Shown: positions 11,107 through 21,955 of the stretch, one piece after another
Layout: every line of letters starts with the position of its first letter
Position numbering within the stretch: the first letter of the stretch is position 1
Assembly (NCBI RefSeq): GCF_000715075.1
Contig: NC_134097.1
Location: forward strand, 130,136,997 to 130,200,996
Length of the DNA: 64,000 bases
Origin: Nicotiana tabacum
Lineage: Eukaryota > Streptophyta > Magnoliopsida > Solanales > Solanaceae
Reading direction: 5' to 3'
Translations under genes and position numbers: made by a program
The notes under the pieces: generated by a model
Told to the model about the DNA's origin: nothing
Seen by the model: the letters and a program-made list of their open reading frames with translations, nothing else
The model's database searches: none

Positions 11107-11149
11107 CCTACATATCCTTGGCTATAAAGGAATCAGGTCAATGTAGTTC
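11107..11149 (-). other. Folded motif copy A
   Basis: Outer stem CTACAT with ATGTAG; inner stem TCCTT with AAGGA around a short loop; the one-sided bulge contains the conserved 'aatcaggtca'. It lies about 125 bases inside the polypurine tract. See copies B (14095) and C (21744). Confidence 0.6.
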
Positions 11150-11524
11150 GGGAATTTTGGGTAGCTGGGACTACCGTGGGACTGTGATGTTACTGCTGCT
11201 TTGTGTTGTTTTTACTGCTTGCTGACCTCCTTATTACACCTTACTTCAAAGGTAATACAAAAAACTAAACTAGATTATGGTACAGGAATTATAAAAATCT
11301 TATCTAGATCATGCCCTTGCGTTTCTTGTTGTCTTGATATCTTGGTGACTCTTGGGCATTTGGCTTATTCCGTATTCCCTTTCATTGTGTCCCGTATTTT
11401 CTTTTGGAACTCTTGTTGTTTCTTGCTGGGGATTCTGTTGGACTCCTCTGCTTTATTGATTCTAAGTGTGCTCCTTTTTCATATGAGCGGGCTTTTGATT
11501 TCAACACTTCAATTTCATTCCCTC

Positions 11525-12990
11525 GTTCTTCAGGTGGGTGCCTTGACTGCTTCTTTTCTTTCTTCATCCTCATTCTCCAGGTGGACGCCTGACTTCTTCT
11601 TTTCTTCATCCTCATTTTCCAGGTGGACGCCTGACTTCTTCTTTTCTCATCCTCATTATCCAGGTGGACGCCTGACTTCTTTAATTCTCATCCTCATTCT
11701 CCAGGTGGACGCCTGACTTCTTCTTTTCTTCATCCTCATTTTCCAGGTGGACGCCTGACTTCTTCTTTTCTCATCCTCATTCTCCAGGTGGACGCCTGAC
11801 TTCTTTTAATTCTCATCCTCATTCTCCAGGTGGACGCCTGACTTCTTTAATTCTTCATCCTCATTCTCCAGGTGGACGCCTAACTTCTTTTCCTTATCCT
11901 CATTCTCCAGGTGGACGCCTGACTTTTTTAATTCTTCATCCTCATTATCCAGGTGGACGCCTGACTTCTTCTTTTCTTTGTCCTCATTCTCCAGGTGGAC
12001 GCCTGACTTCTTCTTTTCCTCATCCTCATTCTCCAGCTGGACGCCTGACTTCTTTTCCTTATCCTCATTCTCCAGGTGGACGCCTGACTTTTTTAATTCT
12101 TCATCCTCATTATCCAGGTGGACGCCTGACTTCTTTAATTCTCATCCTCATTCTCCAGGTGGACGCTGACTTCTTCAATTCTCATCCTCATTCTCCAGGT
12201 GGACGCCTGACTTCTTCTTTTCTCATCCTCATTCTCCAGGTGGACGCCTGACTTCTTTAATTCTTCATCCTCATTCTCCAGGTGGACGCCTGACTTCTTT
12301 AATTCTCATCCTCATTCTCCAGGTGGACGCCTGACTTCTTTAATTCTTCATCCTCATTCTCCAGGTGGACGCCTGACTTCTTCTTTCTTCATCCTCATTC
12401 TCCAGGTGGATGCCTGACTTCTTTAATTCTCATCCTCATTCTCCAGGTGGACGCCTGACTTCTTCAATTCTCATCCTCATTCTCCAGGTGGACGCCTGAC
12501 TTCTTCAATTCTCATCCTCATTCTCCAGGTGGACGCCTGACTTCTTCAATTCTTCATCCTCATTCTCCAGGTGGACGCCTGACTTCTTTAATTCTCATCC
12601 TCATTCTCCAGGTGGACGCCTGACTTCTTTAATTCTTCATCCTCATTCTCCAGGTGGACGCCTGATTTTTTTAATTCTTCATCCTCATTCTCCAGGTGGA
12701 CGCCTGACTTCTTCTTTTCTTCATCCTCATTTTCCAGGTGGACGCTTGACTTCTTCTTTTCTCATCCTCATTCTCCAGGTGGATGCCTGACTTCTTCTTT
12801 TCTCATTCTCATTCTCCAGGTGGACGCCTGACTTCTTTAATTCTTCATCCTCATTCTCCAGGTGGACGCCTGACTTCTTTAATTCTCATCCTCATTCTCC
12901 AGGTGGACGCCTGACTTCTTTAATTCTTCATCCTCATTCTCCAGGTGGACGCCTGACTTCTTTAATTCTCTACCAGGTATTTCCTGACAC
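11525..12990. repeat. Minisatellite, about 34 copies of a 39-44 bp unit
   Basis: Unit core 'ctccaggtggacgcctgac' followed by a variable T-rich spacer ('ttctttaattctcatcctcatt' with small indels). I count 34 occurrences of the core from 11576 to 12950, a mean spacing of about 41.6 bp. Spacer types alternate (…ttcttcttttc…, …ttctttaattc…), which suggests higher-order duplication. It lies in the 3' non-coding region of the Ogre/Tat element. Confidence 0.95.
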
Positions 12991-13639
12991 AAATATTGTA
13001 TTTGTCCCTGTTTTAAATCAAAGAAAACTTCGTCAGTTTAAAGCAGGGTGGTTAACTGGGGTATTCTTGCCGATGGTGAGGCTTCTCCTCATCTCTCTTT
13101 ATTGCCTTGGAATGGTTGAAAAGACTGTTTTGTTCTTGTAATTGATCCTTGACTATAGGATTCCCCTCTGTATGTTTTCCTTCAAACCCTTTTAACTGTA
13201 ATCATATGTCCCTTCTGACTTTGCTGATCCACTTTCGATTTCATCTTTCTTATACCCATATCTTTTATTTCCCACCTTTCGTGGCTGTATTTTGTAACCT
13301 TGAATCTTGGCAGTATACCTTGACATTCCTTCTTATTTGTTTGGAATAAAAACTTATCTCGAAGCTTTTAGAAAAGTAAGATTATTAGTGACGAAATACG
13401 CTGATTTAGACAATTATAGAATGAAAATAAAAATCCAAGTTTTGGATGACTGTTGGAAAAGGAATAAAGGACTTATCTGATTGGAATTACTGGCACCAAT
13501 GATCAGGGTATGCATTTCGGATTAATCAACCCAGTCTTTTAATCAATCTCCTTTCAATTGTCTCATTTTTGTTTTTTTGCCAAAATTTCCATAATCCAAC
13601 TTCATTTTTCATTTCACAGACCTGTTGGACTTGCAACGT

Positions 13640-13825
13640 CTCTAAGAGTTTTCACCGATAAACTTTCCTCATTTGTTCATTTCTCACTTCCTTTTTGCCT
13701 TATGGTGCCCACGAAGGTTTTCACCAATAAGACTCACTCATTTTACTTTTCTCTCAACTTCCGTCGCCTTATGGTGCCCGTGTGGGTTTTCACCTATAAG
13801 ACTCTCTCATTTTTACTTTCTTTTC
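13640..13825. repeat. Short tandem array with a unit of about 70 bp
   Basis: Three successive units each begin 'gttttcacc', continue with 'ataa..ct..ctcatt' and end 'gccttatggtgcccacg' or a variant. The third unit is partial. This is a second, independent tandem repeat in the same 3' non-coding region. Confidence 0.75.
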
Positions 13826-14094
13826 TTGTTTGTACCAGAGTATTATGAACCATCTTCATTTGCTTGACTCAGCATTTTTCTAAGATTGGTCGAAAGGTCT
13901 TTCTGGTATGGGGTTAGAAATGGAAAAGGTATTAAAAGCTAAACAGTTTTGGTATGTGTTTAAAATTACAACTCTTGGAATCTTTTTCTTATTTCCAATA
14001 CAATTCTTGCCCCAGTTCCTTGATTGGGGTCGCTTGATGTTTCTTTTTGTGCACATTATGTATATTGTGCACCCTATGACCGAGCCGTGAGGCG

Positions 14095-14135
14095 CCTACG
14101 TATCCTTCTTTGAGGAATCAGGTCAAACGTAGTTC
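14095..14135 (-). other. Folded motif copy B
   Basis: Outer stem CTACGT with ACGTAG; inner stem TCCT with AGGA; the conserved bulge 'aatcaggtca' is the same as in copy A. It lies about 190 bases past the integrase stop codon in element sense. Confidence 0.6.
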
Positions 14136-14323
14136 ACTAAATAATAGTGATGTTTTTTTTTAATTATTTCATACTTGATTTTTTTTATTGATTCCAAGAG
14201 AGGGTAGGAAAGAAACAAGTATGGCTCAAAGGGGAAGCAAATGGTATAGTGTTTGGATAGCAGAATAAATTGCCTTTGTCATTCCAATCTTCGAAATAAT
14301 GCTAAATACAAACACTCAAAAAG

Positions 14324-16372
14324 TTATGCATAATATCTCTTTACCGCGTCAGAATTGATCGCCATATCTATGCATTTGCCTTCAATGTCTGTTAAGCATA
14401 GTGCACCATTCGATAATACTCTGGTCACAATGAATGGTCCTTGCCAATTCGGGGCAAATTTGCCCTTTGCCTCGACCTGATGTGGAAGAATACGTTTCAG
14501 CACATGCTGACCTACTTCAAACTTCCGGGGTCGCACCTTTTTGTTGTATGCTCTTTCTATTCTTCTTTGATATAATTGACCATGACATACTGCGGCCAAT
14601 CGTTTTTCATCAATTAAGTTTAACTGTTCCAGACGGGTTTTGACCCATTCATCATCATCAATCTTTGCTTCGGCGATGATCCGAAGGGAAGGAATCTCAA
14701 CTTCTGCAGGAATTACTGCTTCAGTGCCATATACCAACAAATAAGGAGTTGCTCCTACTGAAGTGCGAACAGTAGTGCGGTATCCCAATAATGCAAATGG
14801 TAATTTTTCATGCCATTGTTTTGAACCTTCTACCATTTTCCGAAGTATCTTCTTTATGTTTTTGTTGGCTGCTTCTACTGCTCCATTCGCCTTGGGCCGA
14901 TATGGGGTAGAGTTGCGATGTGTAATCTTAAACTGTTGACATACTTCCTTCATTAAGTTGCTGTTAAGATTAGCACCGTTACCTATGATGATCACCTTCG
15001 GGATTCCGAATCGACATATGATATTTGAGTAGACAAAATCGACCACAGCTTTCTTGGTCACTGATTTGAATGTCTTGGCCTCAACCCATTTGGTAAAATA
15101 ATCGATAGCTACCAGAATGAACCTGTGCCCATTGGATGCTGCCGGCTCAATTGGTCCAATCACATCCATGCCCCAGGCAACGAAGGGCCATGGTGCCGAC
15201 ATTGTGTGCAACTCGGATGGTGGAGAATGAATCAAATCTCCGTGTATTTGGCATAGATGACACTTGCGCACAAAACTGATACAATCTCGCTCCATGGTAA
15301 GCCAATAGTAACCGGCTCGGAGGATTTTCTTTGCCAACACATATCCACTCATGTGGGGTCCGCAAACTCCTGAATGTACTTCAGACATGGCAGTTGCAGC
15401 TTGTCTGGCATCTATGCATCTCAATAATCCAAGATCTGGTGTTCTTTTATACAAAACTCCTCCGCTTAAGAAGAATCCATTTGCCAATCGCCTAATGGTC
15501 CTCTTTTGATCTCCTGTGGCTTGTGCGGGATATATCCCCATCCTGATATACTCCTTGATATCGTGGAACCATGGTTCACCATCAAATTCTTCTTCAACCA
15601 TATTGCAATAAGCGTGCTGATCGTGGACTTGAATATGTATTGGATCTACATAAGCTTTGTCCGGATGGTGCAACATTGATGCTAGGGTAGCCAATGCATC
15701 GGCAACCTCATTATGGATTCTTGGAATATGTTGGAATTCCACTGATTGAAACCGCTGACAAAGATCATGTAGACATTGCCGGTATGGGATGAGCTTCAAG
15801 TCTCGGGTTTCCCATTCTCCTTGAATTTGATGTACCAAAAGATCCGAATCTCCCATGACTAAGATTTCTCGGATACCCATGTCTGCAGCTAGCCTTAACC
15901 CCAAAATGCAAGCTTCATATTCAGCCATATTATTGGTGCAATAAAATCGCAATTGAGCCGTAACAGGATAGTGATACCCTGTTTCAGAAATGATTACAGC
16001 TCCTATTCCGACTCCTTTCATGTTAGCGGCTCCATCAAAGAAAAGTTTCCAGCCAAGTTTTTCAATTTGCTCCACCTCGTCGATATGCATTGTTTCTTCA
16101 TCAGGAAAATAAGTCTTCAACGGCTCATATTCCTCATCGACCGGGTTTTCGGCTAAATGATCGGCCAGTGCTTGAGCCTTCATTGCAGTTCGAGTCACAT
16201 AGATGATGTCGAATTCTGTGAGCAATATCTGCCACTTTGCAAGTCTTCCCGTTGGCATAGGCTTTTGAAAAATGTACTTCAATGGATCCAACCGAGAAAT
16301 GAGGTAAGTAGTGTAGGATGACAAATAGTGTTTCAATTTTTGAGCTACCCATGTTAGGGCGCAACATGTGTC
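14324..16372 (-). pseudogene. Ogre/Tat pol, second part: RNase H end, archaeal-type RNase H, integrase
   Basis: An open frame of 670 codons. It begins inside the first RNase H (the 'YLISRLDPLKYIF' block). A second RNase H follows at residues about 98-220, with the FDGAANMKG, MAEYEA, GDSDL and EVADALA blocks that carry its acidic residues. The integrase has the HHCC zinc region ('HSGVCGPHMSG', 'KCHLCQIHG'), the core with WGMDVIGP and EAANKN, and a C-terminal GPFIV block. The second catalytic Asp of the DDE triad is replaced by Gly (IIIGNGAN, codon at about 14982). A frameshift near 16372 separates it from the RT frame; the local ACACA suggests slippage by two bases. Both lesions make it inactive as it stands. 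Confidence 0.92.
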
Positions 16373-17803
16373 TTTTCCAGATGAGTATACTTAACCTCAT
16401 AAGCTGTGAACTTCTTGCTAAGGTAGTAGATGGCCTGTTCTTTTCTGCCAGTGAGGTCATGTTGCCCCAATACACAACCAAATGAATTTTCCAAAACCGT
16501 TAAGTAAAGAATCAAAGGTCTTCCTGGCTCTGGCGGGACCAACACGGGTGGGTTCGACAAGTACCCTTTTATTTTATCGAACGCTTCTTGACACTCATCG
16601 GTCCATTTGATCGCAGCATCCTTTTTTAACAATTTGAAAATTGGCTCACAGGTTGTTGTGAGCTGAGCAATAAACCTGCTGATGTAATTTAACCTCCCCA
16701 ACAAACTCATTACTTCAGTTTTGTTTTTTGGAGGTGGCAGTTCTTGGATGACTTTAATCTTTGACAGATCTAGCTCGATGCCTCGTCGACTAACTATGAA
16801 TCCCAGCAACTTTCCGGATGGAACTCCAAATGCGCATTTGGCAGGGTTAAGCTTGAGGTTGTACCTGCGAAGTCTTAAGAAGAACTTCCTCAAATCCCCA
16901 ACGTGGTTGGCCTGATGCTTTGATTTTATGATCACATCATCCACGTATACCTCAATTTCCTTGTGTATCATATCATGAAACACTGTGGTCATTGCTCTCA
17001 TATAGGTTGCTCCGGCGTTCTTTAGACCGAATGGCATTACCCGGTAGCAATAAGTTCCCCATGGTGTGATGAATGTCGTCTTTTCTGCATCTTCTTCATC
17101 CATTAGGATTTGATGATACCCGGCATAACAATCCACGAAAGACCCTATATCATGCTTGGCACAATTGTCGATCAAAATATGGATATTGGGTAATGGGAAA
17201 TTATCCTTTGGACTTTCTTTGTTGAGATTGCGATAGTCGACGCATACTCTAATTTTGTCGTCTTTCTTTGGCACAGGAACGACATTAGCTAACCAAACAG
17301 GATATCGAGTGACTCGAATGACCTTTGCTTCCAATTGTTTGGTGATTTCTTCCTTAATTCTCACACTCATATCAGGCTTGAATTTTCTTAGCCTCTGCTT
17401 GACAGGAGGCACCGTTGGATCGGTGGGCAATTTGTGGACCACTAAATCAGTGCTCAAGCCCGGCATGTCGTTATACGACCATGCAAAAACATCTTTGAAT
17501 TCTATGAGTGCTTTAATTAACTCCTCTAGGATCTTTGGTTCGAGATGGACACTTATTTTAGTTTCCCGAACATTACTCGTGTCCCCTATATTGACGTCCT
17601 CGGTATCACTCAAGTTAGGTTTGATTTTTTCCTCAAAGTGAATTAACTCTTTACTAATCTCTTCAAAAACCTCATCTTCCTCATATTCTGATTCATAATC
17701 ACAATATATTTCTTGAATTACTACTTCGGAACCAGATTGATTTTTAAGACTGGGCTGATGATTCCTTATGCATGCCATATCACTAGAGCCAGCGTAAAAG
17801 GAA
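16373..17803 (-). pseudogene. Ogre/Tat pol, first part: reverse transcriptase and start of RNase H
   Basis: Reverse transcriptase of a Ty3/Gypsy element: the 'VVPVPKKDDKIRVCVDYRNLN' block, the 'FVDCYAGYHQI' block, 'MPFGLKNAGATYMRAM' and the YVDDVIIKS catalytic motif. These are followed by the connection and the beginning of RNase H (LYLTVLENSFG). The first methionine in this frame is at 17778. The frame is open further up to the proposed splice acceptor at 17804, so the natural start is more likely the joined gag-pro-pol message than this ATG. The acidic N-terminal stretch links protease to RT. The frame closes at 16354 after a shift at about 16372, while the downstream frame continues at once with the expected RNase H residues. 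Confidence 0.92.
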
Positions 17804-17986
17804 CTGTATAGGAAAGAAGAAAAAGAAAAGAAAACTATCAGGAATGATAATAAAAAGGAAACTGCTTTTTATTGGATGATGAAAGATAACAAGGTTTTGC
17901 ACACTTCAAACCAACTGTAAGATAAACTTTGGGATTACAACCTTGAAATAACCCAAACAAACTGAAAGAAAATCAAAATAAACTAC
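17804..17986 (-). other. Probable spliceosomal intron between protease and RT
   Basis: On the minus strand a donor GTAGTTTATT starts at 17986, inside the last sense codon of the protease frame. A long pyrimidine-rich tract leads to CTATACAG ending at 17804. Removing these 183 bases skips the protease stop at 17983 and puts protease and RT in one frame with no other change. An intron between protease and RT has been reported for Ogre elements, so the interpretation agrees with known biology. No transcript was available to me. Confidence 0.75.
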
Positions 17987-19509
17987 CAAAACTCCTTTCG
18001 AATTGGGAGAGGAGTGGCTTTCCAATTATTGAGCTTTGTTTCCGGTCCAACGAATTGAACTTCTGCGTTGCTACACCCTTCTCCGCTTTCCAACATATTC
18101 ACATCACTAAACAATTTCTCGAACCTTTCAATTAATTCCTTCTCAGGATTGACCCGGGATTTAGGAATTGTTGTTATCGGGCGATTTTTAGCGCCGGTCT
18201 TGACAAAAGACTTTGACAGATGTGGTACTGGTTTTGGAAGAACCCATGCTTGGTGTTTCAACTTCTTGGCCCTTATCACGTCATTGGCGGTGGGTATGAA
18301 CCCTAAACCGAATGTTCCCCAGTTCTCAGGGAGAGATACTGGTTGTACAATTCCTTGCAGAGATAAGCCCAGACCTTTGCCGGGTATAAAGCCATTCTTT
18401 AACATTTCATAAACTACCATGACTGATGCAGAGGATATCTTTGGATTCGGAAGGTATTTCCCTTCTGGAATTTTCTCTACTGACACCGTGTCGGACACTT
18501 GGTATACCCATGGTCCTTGGTCAATTTTTGTTCCCTCGACCGGTACAATGGTACTGTTGTGAGCCTTTAAACTTTCTTCTCCATGCACGACTATTTCTTG
18601 ATGATCCCATTCAAACTTGACAGCCTGATGTAGTGTTGACGGGACTACTTTAGCAGCATGGATCCATGGTCGACCTAACAACAAGTTGTAAGAAACAGTC
18701 ATGTCCAACACTTGAAATTCCATTGTGAATTCAACTGGCCCTATAGTTAGTTCCAACACTATGTCGCCAAATGAATCTCTGCTTCCACCGTCAAATCCTC
18801 GTACGCAGATACTATTCTTCTGGATCCTCTCCTCTTTAATTTTTAATTTGTTTAAAGTGGAGAGGGGGCATATGTTTGCACTGGACCCATTGTCAACCAA
18901 TACCCGGGTTACTACGGAGTTTTCACATTTCACGGTGAGGTAAAGAGCTCTGTTGTGCTCGGTACCTTCCACAGGTAATTCATCATCAGCAAATGTAATT
19001 CTGTTTGTCTCAAAGATTCTGTTGGCTATTTTTCCCAAATGATTTACAGAGATCTTTTCAGGAACGTGAGCCTCATTCAGGATTTTCATCAAAGCCAGAC
19101 GGTGCTCCTCTGAATGGATCAGTAATGACAACAATGAAATTTGAGCGGGGGTCTTCTTTAATTGATCCACGACAGAATAATCATGGAGTTTCATTTTTCT
19201 TAAAAACTCCTCCGCCTCTTCTTCCGTCACAGCTCTCTTTGTTGGCATTGGATTGTTTTTAGTTTTTCTCAGCTCTTCAGGAGTAAAACATCTTCCCGAA
19301 CGAGTCAAGCCTTGCACCTCACACACTTCTTCCTTGATTTCTTTGCCTTTATACATTACAGTCACCCGTTCATAGTTCCATGGGATGGCTTTGTTGTTGA
19401 TGATCGGCAGCTGGATTACAGGTGCAATAATAACCCGATCTATACGGGCCCCTTCCACGAATATAATGAGTTTGTTAACAACCCCTGGTACTATCACTTT
19501 CGGCTTTTC
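17983..19509 (-). CDS. Ogre/Tat aspartic protease with G-patch-like C-terminal region
   Basis: Retroviral-type aspartic protease responsible for cutting the Gag-Pol polyprotein. The active-site motif is DNGSSANI at about residue 202 of the frame from 19497, followed by the 'VSYNLLLGRPWIH' flap and core block typical of plant Gypsy proteases. About 110 residues further on is a glycine-rich segment, 'MLKNGFIPGKGLGLSLQGI', which fits the G-patch pattern. It shares the gag frame: only a TAA at 19510-19512 separates the two, and the ATG at 19497 is probably not a real start. The frame ends at a TAG (17983) that lies inside the proposed intron. Confidence 0.85.
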   Translation of the reverse strand, partial: EKPKVIVPGVVNKLIIFVEGARIDRVIIAPVIQLPIINNKAIPWNYERVTVMYKGKEIKEEVCEVQGLTRSGRCFTPEELRKTKNNPMPTKRAVTEEEAEEFLRKMKLHDYSVVDQLKKTPAQISLLSLLIHSEEHRLALMKILNEAHVPEKISVNHLGKIANRIFETNRITFADDELPVEGTEHNRALYLTVKCENSVVTRVLVDNGSSANICPLSTLNKLKIKEERIQKNSICVRGFDGGSRDSFGDIVLELTIGPVEFTMEFQVLDMTVSYNLLLGRPWIHAAKVVPSTLHQAVKFEWDHQEIVVHGEESLKAHNSTIVPVEGTKIDQGPWVYQVSDTVSVEKIPEGKYLPNPKISSASVMVVYEMLKNGFIPGKGLGLSLQGIVQPVSLPENWGTFGLGFIPTANDVIRAKKLKHQAWVLPKPVPHLSKSFVKTGAKNRPITTIPKSRVNPEKELIERFEKLFSDVNMLESGEGCSNAEVQFVGPETKLNNWKATPLPIRKEFW

Positions 19510-21453
19510 TTATTTTGCGGCAACTTTGCTCGATGATCCCTCATCGACTATCATAGACGGTTCATCACCATTTTTGTTCTGCTTAGACACCGGCTTCTCC
19601 TCCATTAACTGCTTGTCTGGCTTGGTTTCATGAGACTTGATCATCATGACAGTTTGTGACGGCTTCTTTGTCTCCCCATCAGCTTGTATGATTTCTATCA
19701 TATTAGCCTCTTGATGGGCTGGCATTGGATTTCTATTGATATTTGGGGCTTCGGGGGTTTGAACCTCGATTTTATTAGTATCAATCAGCTCTTGTATTGC
19801 ATTTTTCAAATGCCAACACTTCTCCGTATCATGGCCTGGTGCACCGGAGCAATATTCACAGCTAATGGTGTAATCCAAATTCTTTGGAGGAGGATTGGGT
19901 AGCTTGGATTGTATTGGTCTCAGCATGTCTAGCTGTCTCAGCCTGTGGAACAGACTAGTGTAAGACTCTCCCAATGGAGTGTAAGTTTTCTTTTTCTGTT
20001 CCCTTTCTCCCCTGAATGCTGGCCTAGGCCTGAAAGCTGGTTCGGGATAGGCTCGTGGGTAAGTATTTGGTGTGACAGGAGCACGCCAATTGGTGTAAAC
20101 AGGTGGCTGATTGTATGCTTGAGCATGGTTAATGGAAAAATGAGGCTCTGAAGGGTGATAGTAGTGTTGGGATGAATCATGGTGGTAAGCTGATTGGCGA
20201 GGTCGTTGTTGATTATAGTAAAGCGGTGAACCTCTGGGTCCCGACCAAATTCCTGAATCAACTACGGCTGCTTCCTCCCTCTTCTTTCTTCCGATTCCTC
20301 CTACCCCGCCTTGAATAGCTTGAGTAGTTGCCTTAATTGCTGAATAGCTCATGATTTTATTTGTCTTGAGGCCTTCTTCCACCATACCTCCCATCTTCAC
20401 TACTTCGTTGAATGATTTCCCAACCGCTGAAACCAAGTGGGCATAGTAAGTCGGTTCCAAGGCTTGGAGGAAGTAGTCTACCATTTCGCTCTCCTTCATA
20501 GGAGGATCCACTCTTGCTGCCTGTTCTCTCCACCGAAAACCATACTCTCTGAAACTTTCATTGTGTTTCTTCTCAAATTTGGTCAAAGATAATCGATCTG
20601 GGATGATTTCCAGATTGTATTGGAAATGGTATGCGAATGCCTGTGCCAGGTCATCCCAGGTGTACCATCTTCCATGGTCCTGGCGTGCATACCACTCCAA
20701 AGCTGATCCGCTTAGACTTTGACTGAAGTAAGCCATCAATAATTCATCCTTTCCCCCAGCTCCTCGCATCTTGCTACAGAAACCCCTTAAGTGGGCTACT
20801 GGGTCGCCGTGCCCGCTGTATAAGTCAAATTTGGGCATTTTGAAGCCAACTGGTAATTGTACGTTTGGGAACAAGCACAAATCTTTGTAGGCTACACTGA
20901 CTTGCCCACCTAATCCTCGCATGTCTCTGAACGATTGTTCTAGACTCTTGACCTTCCTGAATATCTCTTCTTGCTCAGCATTTTTGGCTGGCTTGTCAAT
21001 TTCGGTTGGGAGATAAAAATGAGGAGTGGTTGAATGAATTTCGGAGGCTTTGAGGGTGGGCTCCGGGGGGTAACATTGGTTGTCCTGGGCCTGGAATGTA
21101 GGCTCACTAGGAGATTTGTGGAATGTAGCAGGGGGAGGTGCTACGAAAACAGGAGTCATATGTGGAGGAAAATATGGAACGGGTTTCGGAGGTGGAGACT
21201 GTGGTGTTTGAGAGGTGGTGCCTCAGTAGTGCTGGTAAATGGGAAAGTTTGGGGATAATTCAGTGGTGATATTTTCCTGAGTTTGAGTCATTGATGGAGC
21301 AGGGTTATTTGGATAAGATGGGGGTAGCTGTCCTGTAGACCAGGCTTGGTACATCTCAGCCATTTGCTGCTTGAGCTTAAACATCTCTTCTTTCATTTTC
21401 CCGACATCCATCTCCTCTATCTCCATACCTGTGTCAACATCTGGGATAGACAT
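19510..21453 (-). pseudogene. Ogre/Tat gag, broken by an in-frame TGA
   Basis: Capsid-type Gag polyprotein. The N-terminal piece starts at 21453 (residues MSIPDVDTG) and includes a short coiled-coil-like stretch. A TGA at 21223-21225 interrupts the frame, and the remainder (549 codons from the ATG at 21159) continues in the same frame. The retrotransposon gag core ('MPKFDLYSGHGDPVAHLRGF', 'LSGSALEWYA', 'FREYGFRWREQAARV') spans roughly residues 115-275 of that part. A single CCHC-like knuckle follows ('CEYCSGAPGHDTEKCWH'). The frame ends in a TAA at 19510, in frame with protease. Both stops are one base change away from a sense codon, so they are more likely damage than design, although readthrough at the gag-pro border cannot be excluded. 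Confidence 0.88.
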
Positions 21454-21955
21454 ACTTTCGGGTATTGGTCCTTTTGATCTTGTGTGATAGTGATAATATG
21501 CCAGTATACTCTTTAGAGAAACTAACTGCTTTGAATTCTGGAAATGAACAAACTTGTTAGTTTTGAGAGTTTAACACATATATAATCACACGTTGAGATG
21601 CAATGTTTCTAGAAAAATAATCCCTTTCTTTTATGCATTTGCTCGGCTGCTTGTGTCATCCCAGCTTTCTTGAAATTTTTATTGTTATTCATTTTTATTT
21701 ACTATATATATCTTTTATCGTGGTGGTCGAATCTTAGAGATTGCCTACGTATCATGCCTTACATGAACTAGACCTTGCGTAGTTCGGACTAAAGGCAATC
21801 ACTTTTATTCATTACACAAAGATAGAATTACATTTGAAAACTTTAAGAAAATGGCCTGAAACACACACACTTAAATCAACACAAAAGATACAATTCTTAA
21901 CATCTCACAACATGCCCCACTTTATACTTTTGTTGTCAAATATTGGATTATCTGT
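21454..21955 (-). other. Spacer between ORF1 and gag
   Basis: Non-coding. It holds folded motif copy C (21744-21785). Nothing else was recognised. Confidence 0.6.
21744..21785 (-). other. Folded motif copy C
   Basis: Outer stem CTACG with CGTAG, inner stem TCATG with CATGA, and bulge 'aactagacctt'. Compared with copies A and B, the inner stem has changed on both sides while keeping its pairing. It lies between ORF1 and gag. Confidence 0.6.

Larger units (their letters stand above)
10982..14323 (-). other. Long 3' non-coding region of the Ogre/Tat element
   Basis: There is no credible gene between the integrase stop at 14324 and the polypurine tract. It holds two copies of the folded motif (11107, 14095), a 34-copy minisatellite (11525-12990) and a three-unit repeat (13640-13825). 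Open frames here are by-products of repeats that avoid stops. Confidence 0.8.

Noticed and set aside
11201..12169. Plus-strand frames rich in SSFSRWTPDFF repeats
   Set aside because: They are translations of the minisatellite, antisense to the element, with unit length varying so that the frame is not kept.
14434..15365. Shadow frames opposite the integrase
   Set aside because: They are antisense to a well-matched integrase and carry no recognisable domain.
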